Source: Anammoximicrobium sp032229885 (GTDB lineage: Bacteria > Planctomycetota > Planctomycetia > Pirellulales > Pirellulaceae). Taken from it: a DNA stretch of 17,043 bases. Shown one piece after another: positions 7,501 through 13,709 of this stretch. Both the position numbers and the translations under genes were made by a program. The stretch spans positions 1 through 17,043 of the forward strand of contig JAVYAJ010000079.1 in assembly GCA_032229885.1 (NCBI GenBank), read 5' to 3'. Each line of letters starts with the position of its first letter. The first letter of the stretch is position 1. The notes under the pieces were generated by a model that saw only the letters and a program-made list of their open reading frames with translations, ran no database searches and was not told the origin of the DNA.

Positions 7501-8759
7501 CCGGACCGTACCTCCTCGACGGCCGCCCCGTCCCCCTCATCACCGCCTACATGTTCCACGCCGGCAGTCACGACGACCCGGAGAAACTCCTGGCGAACGC
7601 CGGCAAAAGTTTTCAGGGCTCAGTTGTGGTGGGCATGGGTTTCACCTTCGACGACACCGACAATGACGGTGCGGCCAGTCCGCTCGCCGAGATGGAGCGA
7701 CTGATCGCCCAAGACTCTCGCAACGCCGAGCGGATCTTCCCGTACATCGGCGGCGAGGAGGTCAACAACTCCCCCACTCACGCCCACCACCGCTACATCA
7801 TCAACTTTGGCGAGATGAGCGAGGAGGAAGCGCGGCGCTGGCCAGAATTGATGAAAGTAATCGAGGAACGAGTCAAGCCCGAGCGAGAAGCAAGCCTGAA
7901 AACCTGGAGCAAGGATAAGGCAAAACGTGCTGAATTGTGGTGGCAGTACTCACGAAACGCGAAAGATCTGCACGACGCCATCCACGGCCTCGATCGCGTG
8001 CTGGTGATCTCGCGTGTCGGGCAGCAAGGCGCATTTGCGTTTCTCCCCGCTGGCATGGTCTATTCCGAAGCAACCATCGTCTTCGCCGATTCGACGTACC
8101 GCTTCTTCACCCTCCTCCAATCCCGTCCCCACGAAGTCTGGGCCCGGTTCTTCGCGTCGTCGCTGAAGGACGACCTGCGTTACACCCCCTCCGACTGCTT
8201 CGAGACGTTCCCCTTTCCGCGCGGGGTGTTGGAAGTCGGGAGCGGGGCGAGCGAACCAGGCAGTTCCTCCCACGCACCACCCGCCACCCTCCACGCCCTC
8301 GAATCCGCTGGCTGCGCGTACTACGAGTTCCGGGCTTCGCTGATGATCCGCAACAACGAGGGCCTGACGAAGACCTATAACCGCTTCCACGACCCGTCCG
8401 AGACTTCGCCCGACATCGTCAAACTGCGTGAGTTGCACGCCGCGTTGGATCGGGCCGTACTGGAAGCCTACGGCTGGCACGATCTCGCGGAAACGGCCAC
8501 CTGCGAGTTCCTGCTGGACTACGAAGACGAGGAAGACGACGAAGATGGCAAGACCAGCCGGCGAAAAAAGCCCTGGCGCTACCGCTGGCCGGACGACTTT
8601 CGCGGCGAGGTCCTCGCCCGCCTGTTGGCCCTCAACCAAGAACGTGCCCAGCAGGAAGCCCTTGCCGGCAAAGCCGCCGAAGCCAAGGCAAAACCAACCA
8701 CCAGGAAACGAACGCCGCGAAAGGGCAAGGCCGACGATGGCCGCCCCCTGCTCAAGTGA
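4503..8759 (+). CDS. drmMI: DISARM adenine-specific methylase DrmMI (Eco57I-type)
   Basis: 1418-residue class 1 DISARM N6-adenine methyltransferase, expected to methylate host DNA at the recognition site and so mark self. The N-terminus (EEWLG-like QEWIGYVQPVGLVVS) matches the usual start of the family. The SAM-binding motif DPAMGSGAFL is at 646-655 and the catalytic motif NPPF at 892-895, followed by a target-recognition-like C-terminal part and a basic tail (RRKK, RKRTPRKGK). Three stretches, about residues 90-122, 416-440 and 610-634, are low-complexity (PTTAHHQLPTDD, LTTDN, RTTDNCP) and are encoded by 7-bp repeat arrays. They interrupt conserved sequence, for instance between FNFLEGR and VSDGVIYRVLNN. 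All three keep the frame and avoid stops, so the enzyme is probably made with extra loops. The start follows an array ending TGCC with no Shine-Dalgarno. Assignment is strong; activity with these insertions is inferred. Confidence 0.92.
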   Translation: MPRDPETIAHQEWIGYVQPVGLVVSIPALTSAQAYVNRNIAPQQQKLLAILPRDARDEPIPEIRDFPLFTREVLGWEPDDLITCQLPVAEPTDHCPPTTAHHQLPTDDCQLTTDDHQLPTDNLIIALPEYNDTLQPTYAVKEIDPKDGGNPWLMLVQVIATGADFDKIATEDSRHWQATPHHRFERLLRETEVPIGLLVNGTHLRLVYAPRGETSGYATFPVAHMTQVAGRPIFAALHMLLCAERVFGFGLANPEKQCLAGILADSRKYQNVVSTQLAEQVLAALYELVRGFQGADDQRHGELLREILADDPNHVYAGLLTVLMRLVFVLYAEDRDLLSNDPVYGNFYSVTGLFERLRADAGRHPDTMDQRYGAWAQLLTLFRLIHEGGSHAGLSIPARHGYLFDPDRFNFLEGRTSVVSRQLSVAGTTDNCPLTTDNCLPPVSDGVIYRVLNNLLILDGERLSYRTLDVEQIGSVYETMMGFNLSVAEGLSIAIKPTKSHGAPTTINLEALLAAKSAARAKWLVEQTGQKVTGQALDALKKADSVDGLLAALEKKIAWHATPSVVPKAAMVLQPSDERRRSGSHYTPRSLTEPIVRTTVKPVLDRLRTSVVSGQSSVEKPATSHGQRTTDNCPTPQQLLDLKICDPAMGSGAFLVETCRQLGDELVKAWHVHDQVPKLPPDEDEVLHARRVIAQRCLYGVDKNPMAVDLAKLSLWLATLAKGHPFTFLDHALRPGDSLVGLTQEQIAGFHWSPKKQRDLFRKQIEDRMKRVTRYRQEILAARDQAPYEQLRGRLDLADEQLALARLAGNVIVSAFFAADTDRKRQARLDELEVQMTAYLSPQGKMEDRQPLAAAVKNLLTGERPIQPFHWWIEFPEVFSRENGGFDAIVGNPPFAGRTTLSEANRSGYIDWLKTIHEESHGNADLVAHFFRRGFDLLRDRGAFGLIATNTIGQGDTRSTGLRWICNHGATIYEATRRMKWPGLAAVVVSVVHIRKGPVPGPYLLDGRPVPLITAYMFHAGSHDDPEKLLANAGKSFQGSVVVGMGFTFDDTDNDGAASPLAEMERLIAQDSRNAERIFPYIGGEEVNNSPTHAHHRYIINFGEMSEEEARRWPELMKVIEERVKPEREASLKTWSKDKAKRAELWWQYSRNAKDLHDAIHGLDRVLVISRVGQQGAFAFLPAGMVYSEATIVFADSTYRFFTLLQSRPHEVWARFFASSLKDDLRYTPSDCFETFPFPRGVLEVGSGASEPGSSSHAPPATLHALESAGCAYYEFRASLMIRNNEGLTKTYNRFHDPSETSPDIVKLRELHAALDRAVLEAYGWHDLAETATCEFLLDYEDEEDDEDGKTSRRKKPWRYRWPDDFRGEVLARLLALNQERAQQEALAGKAAEAKAKPTTRKRTPRKGKADDGRPLLK
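4774..4864. repeat. Heptad array C inside drmMI (13 units, translated)
   Basis: Thirteen consecutive 7-bp units of the CAACTGA orientation, with variants CCACTGC, CCACCGA, CGACTGC, CCACCAC, CTACTGA and CGACCAC. They encode about residues 91-121 of DrmMI (Pro/Thr/Asp/His/Gln-rich). TGA occurs in four units, none in frame. The four units whose last triplet is in frame (starting 4781, 4802, 4823 and 4844) read TGC, CAC, TGC and CAC. The array lies in the N-terminal part, before the methylase core. Confidence 0.95.
5750..5820. repeat. Heptad array D inside drmMI, inverted (hairpin) pair
   Basis: Forward units TCAGTGG, TCAGTCG, TCAGTTG and TCAGTCG (5751-5778) are followed by a short loop and reverse units CCACTGA, CAACTGC, CCGCTGA, CCACTGA and CAACTGC (5785-5819). 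Arms 5750-5776 and 5787-5813 pair with three mismatches in 27 and a 10-nt loop. It encodes DrmMI residues of about 416-440. Both reverse units whose last triplet is in frame read TGC (5796 and 5817) while TGA appears only out of frame. Confidence 0.95.
6330..6402. repeat. Heptad array E inside drmMI, inverted (hairpin) pair
   Basis: Forward units TCCGTTG, TCAGTGG, TCAGTCG and TCAGTTG (6330-6357) and reverse units CAACGGA, CAACGGA and CAACTGC (6381-6401) flank an inner stem GAGAAG (6357-6362) / CTTCTC (6370-6375) with a 7-nt loop. It encodes about residues 610-634, just upstream of the SAM motif at 646. In-frame heptad ends read GGA and TGC, so no stop is created. The CCGTTG variant on the left and CAACGG on the right are complementary to each other, keeping the arms pairable. 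Confidence 0.9.
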
Positions 8760-8765
8760 CGAAAG

Positions 8766-8869
8766 CAGTCAGTTGTCAGTGGTCCGTTGTCAGTTGCAGG
8801 AGACCAGGGACAACCGATGGATTTTTTAGACGCTGTCTGGAGAACTGACCGGCGACAACGGACCACCAA
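8766..8869. repeat. Heptad arrays F: inverted pair between drmMI and the nuclease region
   Basis: Six bases after the drmMI stop come CAGT, CAGTTGT, CAGTGGT, CCGTTGT and CAGTTGC (8766-8797). An opposite-orientation, more degenerate set follows at 8842-8869 (GAACTGA, CCGGCGA, CAACGGA, CCACCAA), ending six bases before the ATG at 8876. GTGGTCCGTTGTC at 8779-8791 pairs perfectly (13 bp) with 8854-8866. The unit resembles the S23 cassette without a gene: an inverted heptad pair around a 44-nt AT-richer centre. Confidence 0.85.
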
Positions 8870-8875
8870 GCAGCC

Positions 8876-9109
8876 ATGACGAAACGCCAACCGCCCAATC
8901 GAAGCTTTTCCCGTAGCCGGACGACGCCTGCGCGAACAGCGGGCCGAGTAGGGGGAGCAGATTGTCCAGTCGCTGTTTGGACAATTGGCCGCGGAGTACG
9001 GACGAGGTTGCACGGAGAAGTGGCTTCGTCCAATGATCCAGTTTACCGAGGTTTTTCGGACGAGCGAATTGTCGCGGCGCTGTCGCAACAATTGGCGTGG
9101 CCCCACTGA
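8876..9109 (+). pseudogene. Decayed partial duplicate of the DUF1016 nuclease N-terminus
   Basis: The ATG at 8876 begins MTKRQPPNRSFSR, close to MTRRQPNRSLSRR of the intact gene 247 bp downstream. About 35 codons are then missing. The following text reads REQRAE, stop (TAG at the position of a conserved Tyr), GEQIVQSLFGQLAAEYGRG, then LRPMIQFTEVF, a one-base loss, and finally ERIVAALSQQLAWPH before TGA at 9107-9109. These segments match successive parts of DUF1016 proteins, including parts similar to the intact neighbour. There is therefore an internal deletion, a nonsense codon and a frameshift. The copy is closer to other DUF1016 family styles than to its neighbour in places (FTEVF versus FAELF), so it may be a paralog and not a recent duplicate. 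The copy ends inside a heptad (CCACTGA). Confidence 0.8.
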
Positions 9110-9122
9110 CGAGCGACCAACC
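9103..9122. repeat. Heptad array H at the start of the DUF1016 gene
   Basis: CCACTGA, CGAGCGA and CCAACC lie in 7-bp register and end at the base before the ATG at 9123. The first heptad provides the TGA that closes the upstream pseudogene frame. Only one unit is a good match, so this is a degenerate copy recognised mainly by register and position. Confidence 0.55.
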
Positions 9123-10286
9123 ATGACGAGACGCCAGCCAAATCGAAGCCTTTCCCGTCGTCCGACAACGCGCACGCCCGCCGCGGCTGCGGACCGGTTG
9201 CTGGGCGACATCCGCGGCCTAATCGAAGCCGGGCGCCAACGGCTCGCACGTGCGGTGAACTCGGGAATGGTCGATTTGTACTGGCACATCGGCAAGCGGA
9301 TTCGGGAGGACATTCTGCACGAGCAGCGGGCGGAATACGGGGAGCAGATTGTTGCCACGCTGTCGCAACAATTGGGGGCGGAGTATGGGCGCGGTTTCGA
9401 TCGCCGCAATCTCTTCTACATGATGCGGTTTGCTGAGTTGTTTCCCGATGAGGAGATTGTGAACGCACTGCGTTCACAATTATCGTGGACCCATTTCCGG
9501 GAACTCCTCTCGATCGAGGACCGAGTCAAACGCGACTTTTACGCGGAGATGTGCCGCATCGAGCGCTGGAGCACGCGGACGTTGCGGCGCAAGATCGACC
9601 ATCTGTTGTTCGAGCGGACGGCGGTCGCCAAGAAGCCCGAGAAGCTGATCGAGCAGGACCTCGCCGCGCTGCGGGATGAGGACCGGCTGACGCCCGATCT
9701 GGTGTTCCGCGATCCGTACCTCCTGGAATTCCTGGGACTGACCGGCAGCTACAGCGAAAAGGACGTGGAGCAGGCAGTCCTGCGGGAGCTGGAAGCCTTC
9801 ATCCTGGAACTGGGCACCGACTTCGCCTTCGTCGCCCGGCAGAAACGGATGACGGTTGACGACGTGGACTACTACCTGGACCTCCTGTTCTACCACCGCA
9901 GGCTGCGGCGATTGGTGGCCATCGACCTGAAAATCGGCCGGTTCCAGGCCGCCGACAAGGGGCAGATGGAACTGTACCTGCGATGGCTGGAGGAGTACGA
10001 GATGCAGCCCGGTGAGGAACCACCGCTGGGCCTGATCCTCTGCGCCGGCAAGACGGAGGGTCACGTCCGGCTGTTGAAGCTGGAGGAAAGCGGTATCCAC
10101 GCCGCCCAGTACCTGACCGAGCTGCCGCCGCAGGAAGTCTTGGAAAGAAAGCTGCTTGACGCGATCCATCTTGCCCGCGAGCGTCTGGCTCGGCAGGCGC
10201 AAGACCAATCGCCCATCCCGCGCCTGCCAACACCCGAAACGCCGCCGCCTGCGAAACGGCGAAAGCGGAAAAGAGCTGGCGACTGA
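9123..10286 (+). CDS. DUF1016 (YhcG-like) PD-(D/E)XK nuclease domain protein
   Basis: 387 residues. The N-terminal DUF1016 domain carries SGMVDLYWHIGKRI, RAEYGEQIVATLSQQLGAEY, GFDRRNLFYMMRFAELFPDEE and SQLSWTHFRELLSIED. The C-terminal nuclease fold carries VDYYLDLLFYH with Asp253, then VAIDLKIG with Asp268 and Lys270 (D-x-K), then GQMELYLRWLEEY and LGLILCAGK. These are the family's expected catalytic residues. I chose ATG 9123 because it begins the family-like MTRRQPNRS; the frame stays open upstream to 8985, but that part is the neighbouring pseudogene read through. The protein is not a standard DISARM component, although DUF1016 genes are frequent near restriction-modification loci. It lies between drmMI and drmA in the same direction, and its TGA stop lies in a heptad. 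A role as an extra effector nuclease is inference. Confidence 0.88.
   Translation: MTRRQPNRSLSRRPTTRTPAAAADRLLGDIRGLIEAGRQRLARAVNSGMVDLYWHIGKRIREDILHEQRAEYGEQIVATLSQQLGAEYGRGFDRRNLFYMMRFAELFPDEEIVNALRSQLSWTHFRELLSIEDRVKRDFYAEMCRIERWSTRTLRRKIDHLLFERTAVAKKPEKLIEQDLAALRDEDRLTPDLVFRDPYLLEFLGLTGSYSEKDVEQAVLRELEAFILELGTDFAFVARQKRMTVDDVDYYLDLLFYHRRLRRLVAIDLKIGRFQAADKGQMELYLRWLEEYEMQPGEEPPLGLILCAGKTEGHVRLLKLEESGIHAAQYLTELPPQEVLERKLLDAIHLARERLARQAQDQSPIPRLPTPETPPPAKRRKRKRAGD
9456..9480. other. Perfect 12-bp-stem palindrome inside the DUF1016 gene
   Basis: ATTGTGAACGCA (9456-9467) is followed by one base and its exact reverse complement (9469-9480). It encodes the IVNALRSQ part of the conserved motif I-V-x-x-L-x-x-Q-L. 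The other copies of this motif, at 9348-9372 in this gene and at 8961-8985 and 9067-9093 in the pseudogene, are also encoded by inverted repeats with different stem sequences. Confidence 0.9.
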
Positions 10287-10322
10287 CGACTGACAACGAA
10301 CCACTGACAACTGACCACTGCC
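10280..10322. repeat. Heptad array G between the DUF1016 gene and drmA
   Basis: CGACTGA, CGACTGA, CAACGAA, CCACTGA, CAACTGA and CCACTGC run from 10280 to 10321, then one C and the drmA ATG at 10323. The first heptad contains the last codon and TGA stop of the DUF1016 gene, and the last one abuts the drmA start. No Shine-Dalgarno can fit, so drmA is preceded only by this array. Confidence 0.95.
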
Positions 10323-13300
10323 ATGCAATCCATCCAAATCCGCTCGCAACTAGTAGACGCCCTACGTCTGGATCTGATCGGCCCCGATCCGATACGGAAT
10401 CTGGGCACGTCCGACGAGGTTCTCACGCAGGCGCCGTCGCGATGGTATTTGACCGGCTTTCTGGTGCCCGCGGATGCCGGCGAGAACCAGAAAGCTGACG
10501 TAGACGCGACGGACGAACTGGATGCGATGACCGAGGCCGGTGGCACGGATGATGCGACGGCGCCGGAACCGCCCTCCGCACGCCGAAACTACATGCCGTC
10601 GTCGATCGGCATGAGCGTCTTGGTTGGCGTTGGTGCGCAAAAAGCCCGGGCAACCGTCCGCTGGGGCAACTACCAGTTGCAGCCGGTCGCGGAAGGCCAG
10701 GCTTCGGGACAGTGGAAACGGACCGCCTGCGAAGAGCGGGTGGACATCGCCCTGCCCGACGAAACCAAGCGGCCGAACGAGTACGAGGTGCCCGGCAGCG
10801 GTGGTCTGCGTCTGGCGGTCACCGTTCGCCCCGTGGCGGACCACGGTGGCCAGTCGGGGCTGCCTGCCGGCACTCGGTCGGTCTCGATCTTCCTGGTCAA
10901 CAACCGCAAGCCTGCGCCGGACGAGATCCGCGACCAAGCGTTCGCGTTTCAGGCCCAGTTGGAGCTGACATTTCCTGCGCCGCTCGTACCCCGTCCGAAC
11001 GTGCGTAGCATGGATAGCAGTGAATGGGACGAGCGCGTTGCGGATCTCCAATACCGCGACGTGTACGAATACGCGGTCGGACACAACGTCGCCGCGGAGG
11101 CGATCTTCGAGACCGACTACTGTCACCAGGTCCGCACGTGCTGGGTGCCGCAGGCTGAGGTCGAACGAGTTGCGCCGGCCGAGATTACGGGCGTGGTCCT
11201 GTCGATGGACGCCTTGGCACAACTGGCCAGCGGTGACGAAGCCCGATCGAGTTTGGGCGGCTTTGTGCCTCAGTATCGGCGGTGGATCGCCGCCCAACGA
11301 ACGACGCTGCCTCAGACACCCCCAGAACGCGCCCAGGCGGGCGAAGAACTGTTGCGTCTGGCTGGGATCGCGGCCGACCGGATTGAGCAAGGTATTGCCC
11401 TTCTGGATGATCCTCAGTGCCTGGCTGCGTTCAAACTGGCCAATCGAACGATGGCCACTGCCGCTCGACAGCGGATGGGCGTAATGGCGGGCAAAGACCC
11501 GACGGCGATTCAGCCCGCCTGGCGTCCATTCCAGCTCGCCTTTATCCTGATGAATCTGGCCGGCATCGCGGACCCGCTGCACACGGACCGGGACGTGGTC
11601 GATCTGCTGTTCTTTCCTACGGGCGGCGGCAAGACCGAGGCGTATCTGGGTCTGGCGGCCTTCACCTTGGTGTTGCGCCGGCTGAAGAACCCCGGTATCG
11701 CGTCGGCTGGCCTGACCGTGTTGATGCGTTACACCTTGCGGCTGTTGACGTTGGACCAGCTCAGCCGTGCCGCCACGCTCATTTGCGCCTTGGAACTCGA
11801 GCGGCAACAGGATGCGGAAATGCTCGGCGAATGGCCCTTCGAGATCGGGCTATGGGTCGGCCAGGCCGCCACGCCCAACCGGATGGGCGCCAAAGGGGAC
11901 GGCGACAGCCGGTCGGCTCGGGCCAAGACCATCGCCTTTCAGAACGACGACCGCAAGCCGTCGCCTATCCCGTTGGAAGAATGCCCGTGGTGTGGGACGA
12001 AGTTCAAGGCCGCGTCGTTCCAACTCGTCCCGAACCCTGATCGGCCGACCGATCTGCGGGTATCGTGTGTCAATCGGCGTTGTGCATTCAGCCGCGGCCA
12101 GCCATTGCCCATCCTGGCGATCGACGAGCCGATCTATCGCCGGCTGCCGTGCTTTATGATCGCCACGGTGGACAAGTTCGCCGCCATGCCGTGGACCGGC
12201 GAGGTAGGCATGTTCTTCGGCCGAGCCGATCGCTATGACAAGGCCGGTTTCTACGGACCTTGCGACCCGACGCAAGGCCAGCCGCTGCCAGGCGGACGCC
12301 TGTTGCCGCCCGATCTGGTGATCCAGGACGAGTTGCATCTGATCTCCGGGCCGTTAGGTACGCTGGCGGGGTTGTACGAGTCGGCACTCGACGAATTGTG
12401 TGTCCGCGAATTGGACGGACACAAAATCCGTCCGAAGATCGTAGCTTCGACGGCAACGGTCCGTCGGGCCGACAACCAAATCCAAGCATTGTTCAATCGT
12501 CGGCAGGTCGACGTTTTTCCACCGCCCGGCCCGGATCGTCGGGATTCGTTCTTCGCCGAGACTCATTCACCGCAGCGCAGCAACGCCCGGCTGTACGTCG
12601 GGGTTGCTGCCCAGGGCCGCAGTCCCAAGGTTGTGATGTTGCGGGTGTACCTGGCGCTGCTGGCCGCGGCCCAGAAAGCCTACGACGCCGAGGGCGGCGC
12701 CAAGAACCCGAACAACGCAGCAGATCCGTACATGACCGTCCTGGGCTACTTCAACAGCCTGCGGGAATTGGGCGGCGCTCGCCGCGTGGTCGAGGATGAA
12801 GTCAGTAATCGAGTCAGCGGCTATGGCAACCGCAAGCGTGTGGGCGAAATCGCGGGACCGTTCGCGAACCGGAAGATCGCCTACGAACCGGCCGAGCTGA
12901 CGTCGCGCGTGAGCACCGACAAGGTGGCGGACGCCAAACGGCGCCTGTCGCGCCCGTTCTGCGAGAAAGACCGGGTAGATGTGGCTCTGGCCACGAACAT
13001 GATCTCCGTGGGCCTCGATATCACCCGGCTGGGTTTGATGGTCGTCTCGGGGCAGCCCAAGACGAGCGCCGAGTACATCCAGGCGACCAGCCGCGTTGGG
13101 CGTGATGTCAACCGTCCCGGCTTGGTGGTGACGATCCTGAACGTCCACAAGGCGCGAGACCGATCGCACTTCGAGCGATTTGCGGCGTACCACGAGTCGT
13201 TCTACCGCAGCGTCGAGGCCACGAGCGTCACCCCGTTCTCGCCGCGGGCCTTGGACCGCGGCCTGGCGGGCACATTGGTGGCTCTGGCTCGGCAAGGCCA

Positions 13301-13709
13301 CTCGCCGATGACGGCTCCGCGAGGCGCGGCGGCCATTCTCCAGGAGCGGACGTTTCTGGACTTTGTGGCCGATCGACTGGCCGAACGTGCCCAGTCGCAC
13401 GCCAAGATGCTGCCGGCCGAGGCCCAGGAACTGCGGTTGAAGGTGCGCCAGCGAGCGGTGGACCTGTTGGAGGAGTGGTCGAAGATCGCGATGGAGTACA
13501 GCCGGGTCGGCGCCGGTCTGCAGTACCAGAGCGAAGTGGGGGGCGCCCGGCCGCTGCTGTATCAGTTCCTCGACCCCGAGCTGAAAAAGCTTCCTGCCTG
13601 CCATTGGAAATTCCGCGCTAACCGCTCGATGCGGGATGTCGAGCCGAGCGTAAATCTCTGGCTGAGGACCCTCGACGGGATCGAGATCGAGGAGGAGGAA
13701 GAAGCGTGA
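10323..13709 (+). CDS. drmA: DISARM helicase DrmA
   Basis: 1128-residue superfamily 2 helicase, the core of the DISARM DrmA-DrmB complex that engages DNA with a 5' single-stranded end (known from studied DISARM systems). The N-terminal region has the family-like LVDALRLDLIGPDP and SRWYLTGFLVP. Walker A PTGGGKTE is at 432-439 (Lys437), the Walker B-like DELH at 669-672, and STATVRRA follows. The second lobe shows ATNMISVGLDITRLGLMVV (890-908) and motif VI QATSRVGR (920-927). A four-cysteine zinc-ribbon-like insertion (Cys554, 557, 582 and 587) lies between Walker A and Walker B. The C-terminus is an acidic Glu tail whose codons also form the ribosome site for drmB. The ATG is preceded by a heptad array, not a purine box. 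The stop overlaps the drmB start by four bases, so coupled translation is likely. Confidence 0.94.
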   Translation: MQSIQIRSQLVDALRLDLIGPDPIRNLGTSDEVLTQAPSRWYLTGFLVPADAGENQKADVDATDELDAMTEAGGTDDATAPEPPSARRNYMPSSIGMSVLVGVGAQKARATVRWGNYQLQPVAEGQASGQWKRTACEERVDIALPDETKRPNEYEVPGSGGLRLAVTVRPVADHGGQSGLPAGTRSVSIFLVNNRKPAPDEIRDQAFAFQAQLELTFPAPLVPRPNVRSMDSSEWDERVADLQYRDVYEYAVGHNVAAEAIFETDYCHQVRTCWVPQAEVERVAPAEITGVVLSMDALAQLASGDEARSSLGGFVPQYRRWIAAQRTTLPQTPPERAQAGEELLRLAGIAADRIEQGIALLDDPQCLAAFKLANRTMATAARQRMGVMAGKDPTAIQPAWRPFQLAFILMNLAGIADPLHTDRDVVDLLFFPTGGGKTEAYLGLAAFTLVLRRLKNPGIASAGLTVLMRYTLRLLTLDQLSRAATLICALELERQQDAEMLGEWPFEIGLWVGQAATPNRMGAKGDGDSRSARAKTIAFQNDDRKPSPIPLEECPWCGTKFKAASFQLVPNPDRPTDLRVSCVNRRCAFSRGQPLPILAIDEPIYRRLPCFMIATVDKFAAMPWTGEVGMFFGRADRYDKAGFYGPCDPTQGQPLPGGRLLPPDLVIQDELHLISGPLGTLAGLYESALDELCVRELDGHKIRPKIVASTATVRRADNQIQALFNRRQVDVFPPPGPDRRDSFFAETHSPQRSNARLYVGVAAQGRSPKVVMLRVYLALLAAAQKAYDAEGGAKNPNNAADPYMTVLGYFNSLRELGGARRVVEDEVSNRVSGYGNRKRVGEIAGPFANRKIAYEPAELTSRVSTDKVADAKRRLSRPFCEKDRVDVALATNMISVGLDITRLGLMVVSGQPKTSAEYIQATSRVGRDVNRPGLVVTILNVHKARDRSHFERFAAYHESFYRSVEATSVTPFSPRALDRGLAGTLVALARQGHSPMTAPRGAAAILQERTFLDFVADRLAERAQSHAKMLPAEAQELRLKVRQRAVDLLEEWSKIAMEYSRVGAGLQYQSEVGGARPLLYQFLDPELKKLPACHWKFRANRSMRDVEPSVNLWLRTLDGIEIEEEEEA
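13691..13698 (+). promoter_or_regulatory. Ribosome binding site for drmB within the drmA C-terminus
   Basis: GGAGGAGG stands seven bases before the GTG at 13706 and is made from the Glu codons of the drmA tail. It fixes the GTG start and fits translational coupling with the overlapping GTGA junction. Confidence 0.75.

Noticed and set aside
8985..9122. N-terminal extension of the DUF1016 protein starting at TTG 8985
   Set aside because: This part reads through a frameshifted pseudogene fragment. The family-like start MTRRQPNRS is at 9123.
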